From contig WYAZ01000112.1 of the NCBI GenBank assembly GCA_011526105.1, forward strand, positions 1-64,000: a stretch of 64,000 bases of DNA, written 5' to 3'. This DNA comes from Deltaproteobacteria bacterium (lineage in GTDB: Bacteria; Myxococcota; Kuafuiibacteriia; Kuafuiibacteriales; Kuafuiibacteriaceae). The position numbers were made by a program, and so were the translations under genes. Positions 42,610 to 51,019 of this stretch are shown here, piece by piece; the stretch's first letter is position 1, and every line of letters begins with the position of its first letter. A model generated the notes under the pieces. That model saw nothing but the letters and a program-made list of their open reading frames with translations. It ran no database searches and was not told the DNA's origin.

Positions 42610-44454
42610 TCAGGCGGGGTGCACGTCCCAGCGCAGGATGCGGAGCTGATGACCCACGACCTCGAAGCTCCGTTCGACGAGCGTCGCGCCCTGGTTCTCG
42701 AGATAGGCGGCGACGCCCGATTGCTCGAGCACCGACTCGGTGAAGGCCACTTGCCCGGCCTCGGCGCAGGCTTGGATCTTCGCGGCGACGTTCACCGTGT
42801 TTCCGAAGTAGTCGATGTTGGTGTTCAGGTTCACCGCGATGCACGGTCCCGTGTTGAGCGAGATCCGGACCCGGATCCCGAGGTCTTCACGCCCGGGAGG
42901 CAGCCGATCATGAATCGCCTTTGCGGCCTTGAGCGCCTCCACGGGGTCAGAGAACGCGACCATCGCTGCGTCTCCGATCGTCTTGACGATCGCGCCGCGA
43001 TGCTCGGCCACCACCTGGTAGATCTCGGTGAAGTGCTTCTTTACGTCCACGAAGGCCCCCGGGTCTCCGCGGGTCGAATAGAGGCGGGTCGAACCCACGA
43101 CGTCGGTGAACAGGATGGTCTGCCGCCCCACCGAGAGCTGCACGTCGGCGCTTACGTACTCTTCGCTGAAGAGGTCGCGGAACTCCTGAAAGCCGAGCAG
43201 ACGTCCGGCCCGCAGCGCATCCTCGGACCAGCTCGAGCTCTCGACGACGAATGCGAGGGTGCTCTCGCCCGAGTTCTCCAGGATCAGGGTGGGCGAGGGC
43301 TGGACGCGCGCAGGCTCGGGCGGTCGTTCGGACGTCCAGCGGAGCTCGGCGCTCTGTGCGGCTGGGTCGACCTCGACGACGGTCCCGGCGGCGTCGCTGC
43401 CGGCGCGCAGGCGATATCGGCCCGGCCCGAGCGCGGTGGGAATTCGCCGCGACGCCCCCGGCTCGACCGTCTGTTGAACGCGGATGTGCGCCTTGAAGGC
43501 TGGCTCGGCGCTGCAGAAGAACACCTTCTGGACCTCGCGGATCGAGGGATGGACGTGAAAGGCAACCTCGATGGCCCCTTCGGAGTCGTTCTCGAAATCG
43601 ATGCCACACACCTTGCAATCGCCCTTGCGGGGCACTTCACCGAGGGTCTTGAGCTCCGCGCGCACGCCACGGCAGTGGGGGCAGATCACGTCCCAGGACA
43701 GCGCGAGCAGGCCGAGGCGCGTGGCCCTGAGGCAGGCCCCGAGCAAGGCGTCTTCGTCGAGGCCGAGCCGACGTGCCACTCTTGGGACCTGGATGCGGGT
43801 CAACTCGATGTCATCGGCGCTCGTCAGGTAGTCGGTCAGCTCGCGGACCAGCGGCGCTGGGCTCCCTTGCTCGACGAGTTGCCGTGCGATGTCTTGCACA
43901 CGCGCAGCGGCCTCCGGAGAGGGTGGGGGGACCGAGACTCGGAGCGGCGGGGGCGCCTCGGGGCTCTGGCGAATCTGGCCTTCGATCTCGCGGATGACAC
44001 GCGCGAACTCCTGCTCCAGGCGCCCCATTCCGACGCGGAGAATCCAGGCTTGCAGCGCGCCGCGCGGGACCCAGCCGAAGTAGACCTCGAGCTTGGTCTT
44101 GCCATCGCCGCTCGGCGACAACTCGAAGATCGCTCGCACCACGTGCGCGAGGCCTCGCTGGTAGATGCGCGTCGATGATACGTTGCGCTCGGCGACCCAG
44201 GACCAAGGGACCTCGATCCACTCCTGCCGAACGCCGCCGTTTCGGCTTCGGCCATGCAGCACCCCGTCGCGCTCTTCGAAGTGCATCCGCGAGACGCCCA
44301 TCGCCCGATTCATCCGGGACGTGTCCGCGATGAACGGCCAAAGTTCCGCCGGCGTCGCATCGACATCCAGCTGCCAGTAGAAGTCGAGCGGCGTGGCGAG
44401 GGCGCGCCACTTCTCCGGCCACGGGTGCCGGTGGATGAGGTCCAAGTCGTTCAT
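42610..44454 (-). CDS. class III nucleotidyl cyclase with StAR-like N-terminus and zinc ribbon
   Basis: A 614-residue protein. The N-terminal 160 residues look like an SRPBCC/StAR-type domain (DFYWQLDVDATPAELWPFI, KLEVYFGWVPRG); near 255-282 is a zinc ribbon (CPHC and CKVCGIDF), as in proteins with the DUF5939 arrangement; the class III cyclase domain is about 440-614. It keeps the metal aspartates in LFTDVVGS and KTIGDAAM, the purine-selecting Lys and Asp for ATP (KTIGD; IDYFG), and the Asn of TVNVAAK. The usual transition-state Arg after NVAA is Lys, so catalysis may be weak or altered. No membrane segment. Likely product cAMP, if active. It ends about 80 bases from the Kelch gene's start. 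Confidence 0.88.
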   Translation of the reverse strand: MNDLDLIHRHPWPEKWRALATPLDFYWQLDVDATPAELWPFIADTSRMNRAMGVSRMHFEERDGVLHGRSRNGGVRQEWIEVPWSWVAERNVSSTRIYQRGLAHVVRAIFELSPSGDGKTKLEVYFGWVPRGALQAWILRVGMGRLEQEFARVIREIEGQIRQSPEAPPPLRVSVPPPSPEAAARVQDIARQLVEQGSPAPLVRELTDYLTSADDIELTRIQVPRVARRLGLDEDALLGACLRATRLGLLALSWDVICPHCRGVRAELKTLGEVPRKGDCKVCGIDFENDSEGAIEVAFHVHPSIREVQKVFFCSAEPAFKAHIRVQQTVEPGASRRIPTALGPGRYRLRAGSDAAGTVVEVDPAAQSAELRWTSERPPEPARVQPSPTLILENSGESTLAFVVESSSWSEDALRAGRLLGFQEFRDLFSEEYVSADVQLSVGRQTILFTDVVGSTRLYSTRGDPGAFVDVKKHFTEIYQVVAEHRGAIVKTIGDAAMVAFSDPVEALKAAKAIHDRLPPGREDLGIRVRISLNTGPCIAVNLNTNIDYFGNTVNVAAKIQACAEAGQVAFTESVLEQSGVAAYLENQGATLVERSFEVVGHQLRILRWDVHPA

Positions 44455-44484
44455 GGCGGCTTAGCCAGTGCGGGAAACTCGCCC

Positions 44485-47283
44485 TCAAGGGCAGTAAGTC
44501 GCGAGCGCGCCGATGGCCTCTGGCGACATGCCCAGCGACAGACCCGAAGGTTTGCCCCAGACGAAGTCGTTGATGTCGAAGACGCCGAGACCGCCGATGT
44601 GGCTCACGTACACGCTGGGCAGCCAGGCGCACACGCGATTTGGATCGGTGCCGTCCGCGGCGAGCACGAAGCCGAAGACGTTGAGGAAGCCCGTCAGATC
44701 GTTGGCGTAGAAGTAGCCATCGTTTTCGATGCCCACGAGCTTCGTGCACGCGTTGTCATCGATGGCGCCCCCTACGACCGGGCAGCCGTAGTTGGCGCGC
44801 CAGCCGTTGTCGGCGTTGTTGGCCGAGCTGGCGCCGCGCCGGCTGTAGTCGGGCAGCCCGTTCGCATCGAGGACCGTGTGATGACGCGCGGCGACCGCGC
44901 CGTGCTCCACCAGGAACTGGTTGAGGCCCGCGTGGTCCAAGAAGCGCGCGGTGCGGAGGATCCAGTCCGAGGTGGTGCCGTGCATCCAACCGGCCCCCGA
45001 GCCACACGATTCGGTCTCGAGCACGCGGTTGGTGCCGTCGTTGTAGAGCGAGCACTGATGGCCCTGCACGAAGCTGCCGCCGAGCAAGGTGTCCGCGTAG
45101 GCGCGGAGCGCGGTGCGAAGCGGAGCAGCGTAAGCGGGGTCGCGGCCGAACTCGGCGCCGGTCAACACGACCTCGAGGCGCTGCTCCGAGAGGCGGAACA
45201 TCGAGAGCTCCTCTCCGATGGCGGCTTCGGGCGGGTTGCCAAAGCGCCCCACCGCGACTCGGCCCGCTTCCTCGAAGTAGTCCACGAATCGTCGGTCGGC
45301 GGTGGCGAGGTACGCGAGTCGAAGCATCTTGTTGTAGCTGTAGTCGCCGACGCAGGCGGTGCGATTGTTCAGGCCTTCGCGATACTCGCCGCCAAAGCCG
45401 CGCGAGCTGCCGTAGCAGGGCGCGAGCCCCGAGAGCGAGTTTGCACCGAGCCGGTCCCGGCTCAGGCGGAAGGCCAAGGTCTCGACGAAGGTGATGGCTT
45501 CGCCGAGCGAGAAGTCGTGGGCGTAATCTCCGTCTGCGGTGCGGAAGAACTCATCGAGGCCCGGCTTGGACCAGTTCCAGTAGTTGTTGTCGCCGCCTTC
45601 GAAGAGCCGGTCGCGTTCGCCGGGGCAGTTGCCGTCCGCGATGCAGGAGCGACGAGGCATGTCCGGCCAGATCTGCAGGCCGGTGATCCGACTGTCCTCC
45701 AGGTACTGCACCGTGTTCTGGTGGATCCGATCGAGAAGGGCGAAGTACGGGCCAAAGCTGCGCTCGGTCTCGGCGTAGGGACCCATCGCGAGGCTCGCGT
45801 TCTGGTGTGCGACCGCGGGGGCGCCGAGCTGAGGTCGCTCCGCGTGGCGCTGCACGATGTCGGCGCGCGTCTCGAGCCCGGCGTTCCCGAGTCCGAAGTC
45901 CAGGCTGGCGACCGACCAGACCCCGCGCGCGCCGCCCACCTGCATCGCCTCGGAGGTGAACTCCACGTCGAGCGCCCGCGCGTTCGCGTCGTAGTAGAGC
46001 CCCTGCGGGTCGCGCTCCGCCATTCGGTGGAGCGTGGCGAGCGCGTAGGTGGAGCCGTCGAAGGTGGCGAGGAAGGGGCGTCTGGCCCAAGTGCCGCGCT
46101 CGATCTCGAGGCCGTTCTCGGCGACCTCGAACCGCACCGCGTGCTCGGCCGGAGTTCGCTTCACCTGACGCACGGAAGCGCTCGCGGTTCCGTTCCATCG
46201 ATGGACGGTGCGTTCCGCGCGCGCTGTGACCTCGGTGGGGGCGGCGCTGAGCGGCAGATGCAAAAAGGCGCGGTCGATGCTCGTGACGTTGGTGGCGCCC
46301 TCTGCGGTGCCGTTTCGGATCTGGTCATGATAGTAGGTGTGTTCGACGAGCACTACGCTCGATCCGCTGTAGAAGTGCAGCCGTATCGAGTAGCCGAGGT
46401 CCGCCGGGCCGCCCGCGCTCGCGTAGTAGCCTCGCGCGACCACGGTGGCCACCTGCGGACCACGTCGCTCGAGCTCGAGGCGCCAGGGCGCCAGGTGGAT
46501 GGGGCTGGTCTCGCCCCCGCGCTCGATGATGAACCGACCACCGCTGACGACCTCGACCGGGCCGCTTCCGGTGTTGAGCTCGACCTTCGAGAGCCCGCCG
46601 AACGGCGTTCGATTCACGGTGAAGCGTGCCGGGCCGGTCTCGAACACGAAGGCCTCGGGGGTCTCTTCGATCTGAAGCTGCGTGTTCTCCCCTCCGGCGG
46701 CGGGATGCCGCACGAACCAGGTGGCGTTGCTGCCCGCGGTGGGCACGGCGGCGACGTGGATGAACGCGTGTTTGATCGGGCTCGCGCAGTCCGTGGGGGC
46801 GCCGCCCCAACGGGAGAGGGTCTCGAACTGCGCGGGCATGCGCGCGCCGCTCTCGTCGTAGATCGCGAGGCCGTTGGTGGAGTAGAGCGCGGTCCCGCGC
46901 GCGAAAGGGAGGCTGATCTTGGTCAGCGCAGGGTCGGAAGTGAGAGTGTTTTTCCGGGCGTCGACGCGAATAGGGATGTCGAACGCGTGGGCGAAGGTGT
47001 CGCAATCGTCGTACACCGGGTCCACCGTGAGCGGGGGACCCAAGTCAGGCGGCAGAGCGGCATCGCGGCTCACCGCGGCATCGCGACGCGGACCCGCGTC
47101 GGCGGGCACGCTGCCATCGGGGCCCACGGGGATGACCTCGCCGTCTGGCCCGATGATGAAGCCGCCGTCGGGCGGCGACGGATCGAAGGGGTTGGTGAGC
47201 ACGCCCGTGCAGCCGCCGAGCACGGACACTGCCAGAACGGACGAAACCACCATGGAGCCAGACTTGAACAAACGGATACTCAT
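44485..47283 (-). CDS. lipoprotein resembling rhamnogalacturonan exolyase (PcRGLX/YetA-like)
   Basis: A 932-residue lipoprotein (VLAVSVLGGC lipobox) with a Gly/Asp/Pro linker to about residue 80. It then follows the PcRGLX-type layout: an N-terminal beta barrel (LSRWGGAPTDCASPIKHAF), a middle beta sandwich (IEETPEAFVFETGPARFTVN; HFYSGSSVVLVEHTYYHD) and a C-terminal alpha/alpha toroid (YWNWSKPGLDEFFRTADGDY, FGGEYREGLNN, RLAYLATADRRFVDYFEE). PcRGLX enzymes trim pectin rhamnogalacturonan from its end; whether this one keeps the activity is unknown. A paralogue is divergently encoded 84 bases away. Confidence 0.7.
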   Translation of the reverse strand: MSIRLFKSGSMVVSSVLAVSVLGGCTGVLTNPFDPSPPDGGFIIGPDGEVIPVGPDGSVPADAGPRRDAAVSRDAALPPDLGPPLTVDPVYDDCDTFAHAFDIPIRVDARKNTLTSDPALTKISLPFARGTALYSTNGLAIYDESGARMPAQFETLSRWGGAPTDCASPIKHAFIHVAAVPTAGSNATWFVRHPAAGGENTQLQIEETPEAFVFETGPARFTVNRTPFGGLSKVELNTGSGPVEVVSGGRFIIERGGETSPIHLAPWRLELERRGPQVATVVARGYYASAGGPADLGYSIRLHFYSGSSVVLVEHTYYHDQIRNGTAEGATNVTSIDRAFLHLPLSAAPTEVTARAERTVHRWNGTASASVRQVKRTPAEHAVRFEVAENGLEIERGTWARRPFLATFDGSTYALATLHRMAERDPQGLYYDANARALDVEFTSEAMQVGGARGVWSVASLDFGLGNAGLETRADIVQRHAERPQLGAPAVAHQNASLAMGPYAETERSFGPYFALLDRIHQNTVQYLEDSRITGLQIWPDMPRRSCIADGNCPGERDRLFEGGDNNYWNWSKPGLDEFFRTADGDYAHDFSLGEAITFVETLAFRLSRDRLGANSLSGLAPCYGSSRGFGGEYREGLNNRTACVGDYSYNKMLRLAYLATADRRFVDYFEEAGRVAVGRFGNPPEAAIGEELSMFRLSEQRLEVVLTGAEFGRDPAYAAPLRTALRAYADTLLGGSFVQGHQCSLYNDGTNRVLETESCGSGAGWMHGTTSDWILRTARFLDHAGLNQFLVEHGAVAARHHTVLDANGLPDYSRRGASSANNADNGWRANYGCPVVGGAIDDNACTKLVGIENDGYFYANDLTGFLNVFGFVLAADGTDPNRVCAWLPSVYVSHIGGLGVFDINDFVWGKPSGLSLGMSPEAIGALATYCP

Positions 47284-47300
47284 CAGGTTGATGCTCTTCT

Positions 47301-47378
47301 CTAGAACTCAGCTCGACATCCCTGCCCGACGCGGATCGGTCGAAATCGCGACCAAAGGGGTGTCGAGATGAGTTCTAG
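47301..47378. promoter_or_regulatory. 23-bp near-perfect inverted repeat between divergent paralogues
   Basis: Left arm 47301-47323 (begins CTAGAACTCA, then CTCGACA, then CCCT) and right arm 47356-47378 are inverse copies matching at 21 of 23 positions, with 32 bases between. The right arm covers the ribosome binding site and ATG of the plus-strand gene (47368); the left arm lies 18 bases before the minus-strand ATG (47283). It may be a paired operator controlling both genes, or the trace of an inverted duplication of one 5' end. Confidence 0.6.
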
Positions 47379-50124
47379 CGAAAGTCGTCGGCTGCGACAA
47401 TGTGCGGTCGGGTTGCCCCTCCTCGTACTCTCGTCCTGTGTGTCCCAGAACACCGACCCCCAGCCCGCACTCGTCCGGGGTGACCGGCCGGCCGTCGTGG
47501 CCTCTGTGGCCGCAGACGGGCGCAAAGAGGGGGTCTTGCCGCTGTTTCTCTCCGACCGAAACGAGGTTGAGGCGGCGGCGGCGCCGGTGGTCTTCGGGAT
47601 GCCTTTCGGCGTCGAGGAGAACGTCCAGGACCTCACGACCTACGTCCTCTATGACGGCGAGGAGGCTCGGCCCACCTCGCTCAGCGTGCTCTCCCGCTGG
47701 GACACCCCGTCGAAGCCCATCCGCTGGGCACTCGTGCGGAGCCACTTGGACCGGCGGGGCGCACCGAATGAGACGCTCGGTCTCGCACGCACCGAGGGGC
47801 CGCCGCCGACCGTACAGGGCGCGATCCAGATCGAAGAGACGAAGGACGCTTACCTGGTCCGCACCGGCGACTTCCTGGTCGAACTCGCGCGAAAGGACGG
47901 CACGATCTTTCGGCGCATCGAGCTCGGCGCGGAGCGAATCGTGGAGGCGAAGGACCATCCGCAGGCCGGGGTGAGCTTGGTCCTTCCCAACGGCGATGCG
48001 TATCGCTCGCGGGGCCACAAGTCGCCCAAGGTCGAGCTCCAAGAGAGCAGTCCCTTGTATGCGAGGTTCCGCCTCACGCTCGATCTCGTCTCCGATCGCG
48101 GCGTGACCCTTCGCCCCAAGGAGGTGCGGGTCGTTTGCTCGCTCGAGTTCTACGCGGGAAGGCCGGAGCTGAGGCTCAGGGTGGAGCTGCAGAACGACCG
48201 ACCGATGCACGACCGGCCCTCGCACTTCGACCCCAGCTCGAGGCTCACCTTCGACCGGCTCTCGCTCGGACTCCCGCTCGTGTCGCCGGTGGTGTCGGTG
48301 CGCACCGAGGGCTTCGAAGAGAAGCGTGATCGACTGCGCGTGCTTCAGCGCCACGAGGTCAAGGCGCCCACCGACGAGTCGCAGAACTTCGAGTATGAGC
48401 TGCAGGGAGAGGGCGGCGTCATCGAGCGGGGGAAGCGCCATCCCGGCTGGCTCGGCTTTGCGAGCACCAGCGTCTCTGTTCACGCAGCGATTCGTTGGTT
48501 CTGGCAGAACTACGAGAAGGCGATCTCGGTGAAGCCCGGTCTGCTCGAGTTCGAGCTCTGGCCCTCCGAGGGAGCCTACCCACGCGGCGAGAAGGGCTAC
48601 CGCTTCGCCGGCGGCCGGCGGAAGGCCCATGATCTCTTCATCGCCTTCGATGCCAAACCGAACGCCGATTCGAAGGCGAAGACCGCGCGTTTTCTAGACC
48701 CGATGGTGGTTCGAGCCGCCCCCGAGCGCTACGCGAACACCTATGCGCTCGGACCCACCGATGACGGGCGCCCGCCGTTTTCGTCGGATGACCCGCGCGC
48801 TTGGCGCGGCTATCACCGCTACAACGAGACGCTCCGCACCTTCGTGGGCGCCAGCCGGTCACCTCCGCACCCGCGGCAGCGCATCCATGATGTGTTCGAG
48901 GCCAAGGAGATTCGCGGGGTGGTGGGCGGCGATTTCGACCTCGCCGACTGGTACGGCTGGCCGCACTTCGGCGACGCCGCTTGGGACACCGGCGAGTACT
49001 CGTCGAACCACTACGACATGCCGGGCTCCATGGCGATTCACTTCCTTCGTCTGGGTGATCGCGCGTTCTGGGACTACGCGGAGCCGCACATGCGTTTTTC
49101 GGCGGAGCTCGGTCAGTACTGGGCCGATGATCCGGACAACGGCTACCCATCCATCTCGTTCTACGAGAAGACCCTGCACGGGGCCGAGGATGGCCCGCCC
49201 ACGACGTATCATCTGCCGAGCCACAACTGGATCAAACGTCTGGTCCTCCTGCACTGGCTGACCGGCGACCCTTTCGCGAAGGAAGCGGCGGAGAAGAACG
49301 CTCGTGGTTTGGTGCGCTACTTTTACGAGATGTGGTTCTCCATCAAGCGACCGGAGACGATTGAGTATCCGAACAGCTGGTCGGTCTTGACCGAGCCGCG
49401 CTTCGTGACCTGGACGCTCGAGAGCTTCCTCGACATGTACGCGCTCACCGGTGACGCCGAGTGGATGCAGCGCAGCGAAGATCTGGTCCGCGCCATCCTG
49501 TTTATCTTCGGCAAGAGCGGCCACATCAACGGAGGCTTTGATCCGAAGGGCGGCGGCGCGCTCATGACGCACTACGCGACCGAACCTTTGGTGCGTTTCC
49601 ATCTCGAGTCGAAGAACGAGCCCCTCCGGGCTGAGGTCTTGAAGATGCTCGAAGGGGTGCTGCTCGACACCTACGGGGCGAAAGGCATTCGCGGGGCCAA
49701 GGGGCACGAGGTCGCGTTCGCGACTGGCTCGGGCTCCGACTACAGGCCGGCCTGCACGCTCCTCTCTTGGGACGGTGGGCAAGGTGAGGCGTGCTTCGGC
49801 ATCTTCAACGGCTTCGTCGCCAGCCTCTACGGCTACGTGGGCGACCAGCTGCTTGGCTCCAAGGAGGCGGCGGATCAGCAGCGCGGTCGACGTTATCTCG
49901 TCCACGCGCGGGAGCTGTGGATCGATGGCTGGCTCTACCCGGCGTACCAGTCCGCCGGGACCGACGTAGAGAATCGAGTCCCGCGGGATGAAGACGGCTT
50001 CGATGACTGGTACTGGGTCAACGGCTTCCCCAACGCGGCAGAGAAGGTCAACGCGCGCCTGGCGCGCATGGGCTTGCCATACCTGTACGTGCTGCACCGG
50101 CGGGCGCTCTTGGCTACCCCCTGA
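47368..50124 (+). CDS. second lipoprotein of the PcRGLX/YetA-like type
   Basis: A 918-residue lipoprotein (GLPLLVLSSC). AAGGGG lies before the ATG. The order of parts matches its divergent neighbour: barrel (SVLSRWDTPSKPIRWALV), sandwich (IEETKDAYLVRTGDFLVELA) and helical toroid (DWYGWPHFGDAAWDTGEYS, SSNHYDMPGSMAIHFLRLGD, EFLD-like GFNxA segments). Shared elements around LSRW and IEET-x-x-A show common ancestry, although the two are clearly diverged and likely differ in substrate. An activity on acidic polysaccharide is inferred from the family only. Confidence 0.7.
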   Translation: MSSSESRRLRQCAVGLPLLVLSSCVSQNTDPQPALVRGDRPAVVASVAADGRKEGVLPLFLSDRNEVEAAAAPVVFGMPFGVEENVQDLTTYVLYDGEEARPTSLSVLSRWDTPSKPIRWALVRSHLDRRGAPNETLGLARTEGPPPTVQGAIQIEETKDAYLVRTGDFLVELARKDGTIFRRIELGAERIVEAKDHPQAGVSLVLPNGDAYRSRGHKSPKVELQESSPLYARFRLTLDLVSDRGVTLRPKEVRVVCSLEFYAGRPELRLRVELQNDRPMHDRPSHFDPSSRLTFDRLSLGLPLVSPVVSVRTEGFEEKRDRLRVLQRHEVKAPTDESQNFEYELQGEGGVIERGKRHPGWLGFASTSVSVHAAIRWFWQNYEKAISVKPGLLEFELWPSEGAYPRGEKGYRFAGGRRKAHDLFIAFDAKPNADSKAKTARFLDPMVVRAAPERYANTYALGPTDDGRPPFSSDDPRAWRGYHRYNETLRTFVGASRSPPHPRQRIHDVFEAKEIRGVVGGDFDLADWYGWPHFGDAAWDTGEYSSNHYDMPGSMAIHFLRLGDRAFWDYAEPHMRFSAELGQYWADDPDNGYPSISFYEKTLHGAEDGPPTTYHLPSHNWIKRLVLLHWLTGDPFAKEAAEKNARGLVRYFYEMWFSIKRPETIEYPNSWSVLTEPRFVTWTLESFLDMYALTGDAEWMQRSEDLVRAILFIFGKSGHINGGFDPKGGGALMTHYATEPLVRFHLESKNEPLRAEVLKMLEGVLLDTYGAKGIRGAKGHEVAFATGSGSDYRPACTLLSWDGGQGEACFGIFNGFVASLYGYVGDQLLGSKEAADQQRGRRYLVHARELWIDGWLYPAYQSAGTDVENRVPRDEDGFDDWYWVNGFPNAAEKVNARLARMGLPYLYVLHRRALLATP

Positions 50125-50132
50125 GGCAGAGG

Positions 50133-50339
50133 CTATTCGTCTCGACCGCGAACGTCGTCGAGGCCGCCGAGCACGTCATTGACCGACGGGAACCGCCGAA
50201 CCTCGTCTCGGGCGATACGCCAGGCTTGCTGGACGATCCACGAGAGCGAACGATCTTGGCGAACGGCCTCGGCCTGTATCTCGCGCAACATCTCTTCGGG
50301 GAAGTAGAGGCTCTGTTTTCGCTTATCCGTGCTCGACAT
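50133..50339 (-). CDS. ribbon-helix-helix protein of the TIGR04563 type
   Basis: A 68-residue protein: QSLYFPEEMLREIQAEA followed by RQDRSLSWIVQQAWRIAR, the ribbon-helix-helix pattern of the short myxobacterial family TIGR04563. GAAGG precedes the ATG. Such proteins are presumed DNA-binding dimers. It lies 36 bases after the B3/4 gene on the same strand and ends 8 bases from the convergent lyase-like gene. Confidence 0.85.
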   Translation of the reverse strand: MSSTDKRKQSLYFPEEMLREIQAEAVRQDRSLSWIVQQAWRIARDEVRRFPSVNDVLGGLDDVRGRDE

Positions 50340-50374
50340 GGCTCGCCTTCACTTAGGGCGACCTCAGGATGGAT

Positions 50375-51019
50375 TCAAGACCCGGTCCCCGGGAAACCTG
50401 CCAACCGGCGGTACAGCTCGGACAAACGCGCCTTGGCCCGGGGCAACTCGGGATCACCGGCGCCGGCGTAGATGACCGCCACCGCGCTTGTCGTGTGATC
50501 CTTGATCTTGCTCAGCATGGAGTCCTTCACCGGGTTCGCGAGAGGGCGGTCCTCTGGCAGCGCGGACACCAAGAGCAGGTCACATAGCTCGATGCTCTGG
50601 CCGGTCGCGTTGAACACATAGCTTTCGCCCGCGCGCCCCCGGCGCAGACGAAAGGTGGTGCTTTGTGCGCTGTCCAGGTCGATGAGGCTGATGGGGAGCG
50701 CCGAGTCCAAGGAGACGAGGTTCAGGGCGTCGACCAGCCCGTTGATGCGGGGAAACTGACCCTCGCGTGCGGCCCGGGCGAGATACTCGCACGCCGGCTT
50801 GCCTCGCCCGGTGGGTTTGTATTTGCCGTGGCGCAGGATCTGCCGGACCTCCGCCCGACGGCCTTCATCGGCCTCGGGGAGGTCCGCGAGCCTGCGGTCG
50901 ATCTCGCTCGCGAGCTCCGCGTCGGCCGGACCGACCCTCACGCCGTCCACCAGCACCAGGGCCACGTCGATCCCCTCGAGATCGTTCTCGAGGCTCACCC
51001 GTCCCTCGCGGTGGATCAC
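50375..51019 (-). CDS. solo B3/4-domain protein (tRNA-editing-like)
   Basis: A 214-residue protein matching the B3/4 domain of bacterial phenylalanyl-tRNA synthetase beta subunits, in the stand-alone form: RINGLVDALNLVSLDSALP, then FRLRRGRAGESYVFN, then the closing RPLANPVKDSMLSKIKDHTT. In PheRS the domain hydrolyses mischarged Tyr-tRNA; solo copies may edit free tRNAs or bind other ligands. GTG at 51019 overlaps the stop of the PPC lipoprotein gene (GTGA), an unexpected partner for a translation-quality protein. Confidence 0.8.
   Translation of the reverse strand: MIHREGRVSLENDLEGIDVALVLVDGVRVGPADAELASEIDRRLADLPEADEGRRAEVRQILRHGKYKPTGRGKPACEYLARAAREGQFPRINGLVDALNLVSLDSALPISLIDLDSAQSTTFRLRRGRAGESYVFNATGQSIELCDLLLVSALPEDRPLANPVKDSMLSKIKDHTTSAVAVIYAGAGDPELPRAKARLSELYRRLAGFPGTGS

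Noticed and set aside
44254-47304. A 1016-codon open frame on the plus strand opposite the lyase-like lipoprotein
   Set aside because: It is the antisense of a gene with a lipoprotein signal and recognisable domains; its translation is Arg/Val/Gly/Glu-rich as expected from antisense of high-GC coding DNA, with no motif.
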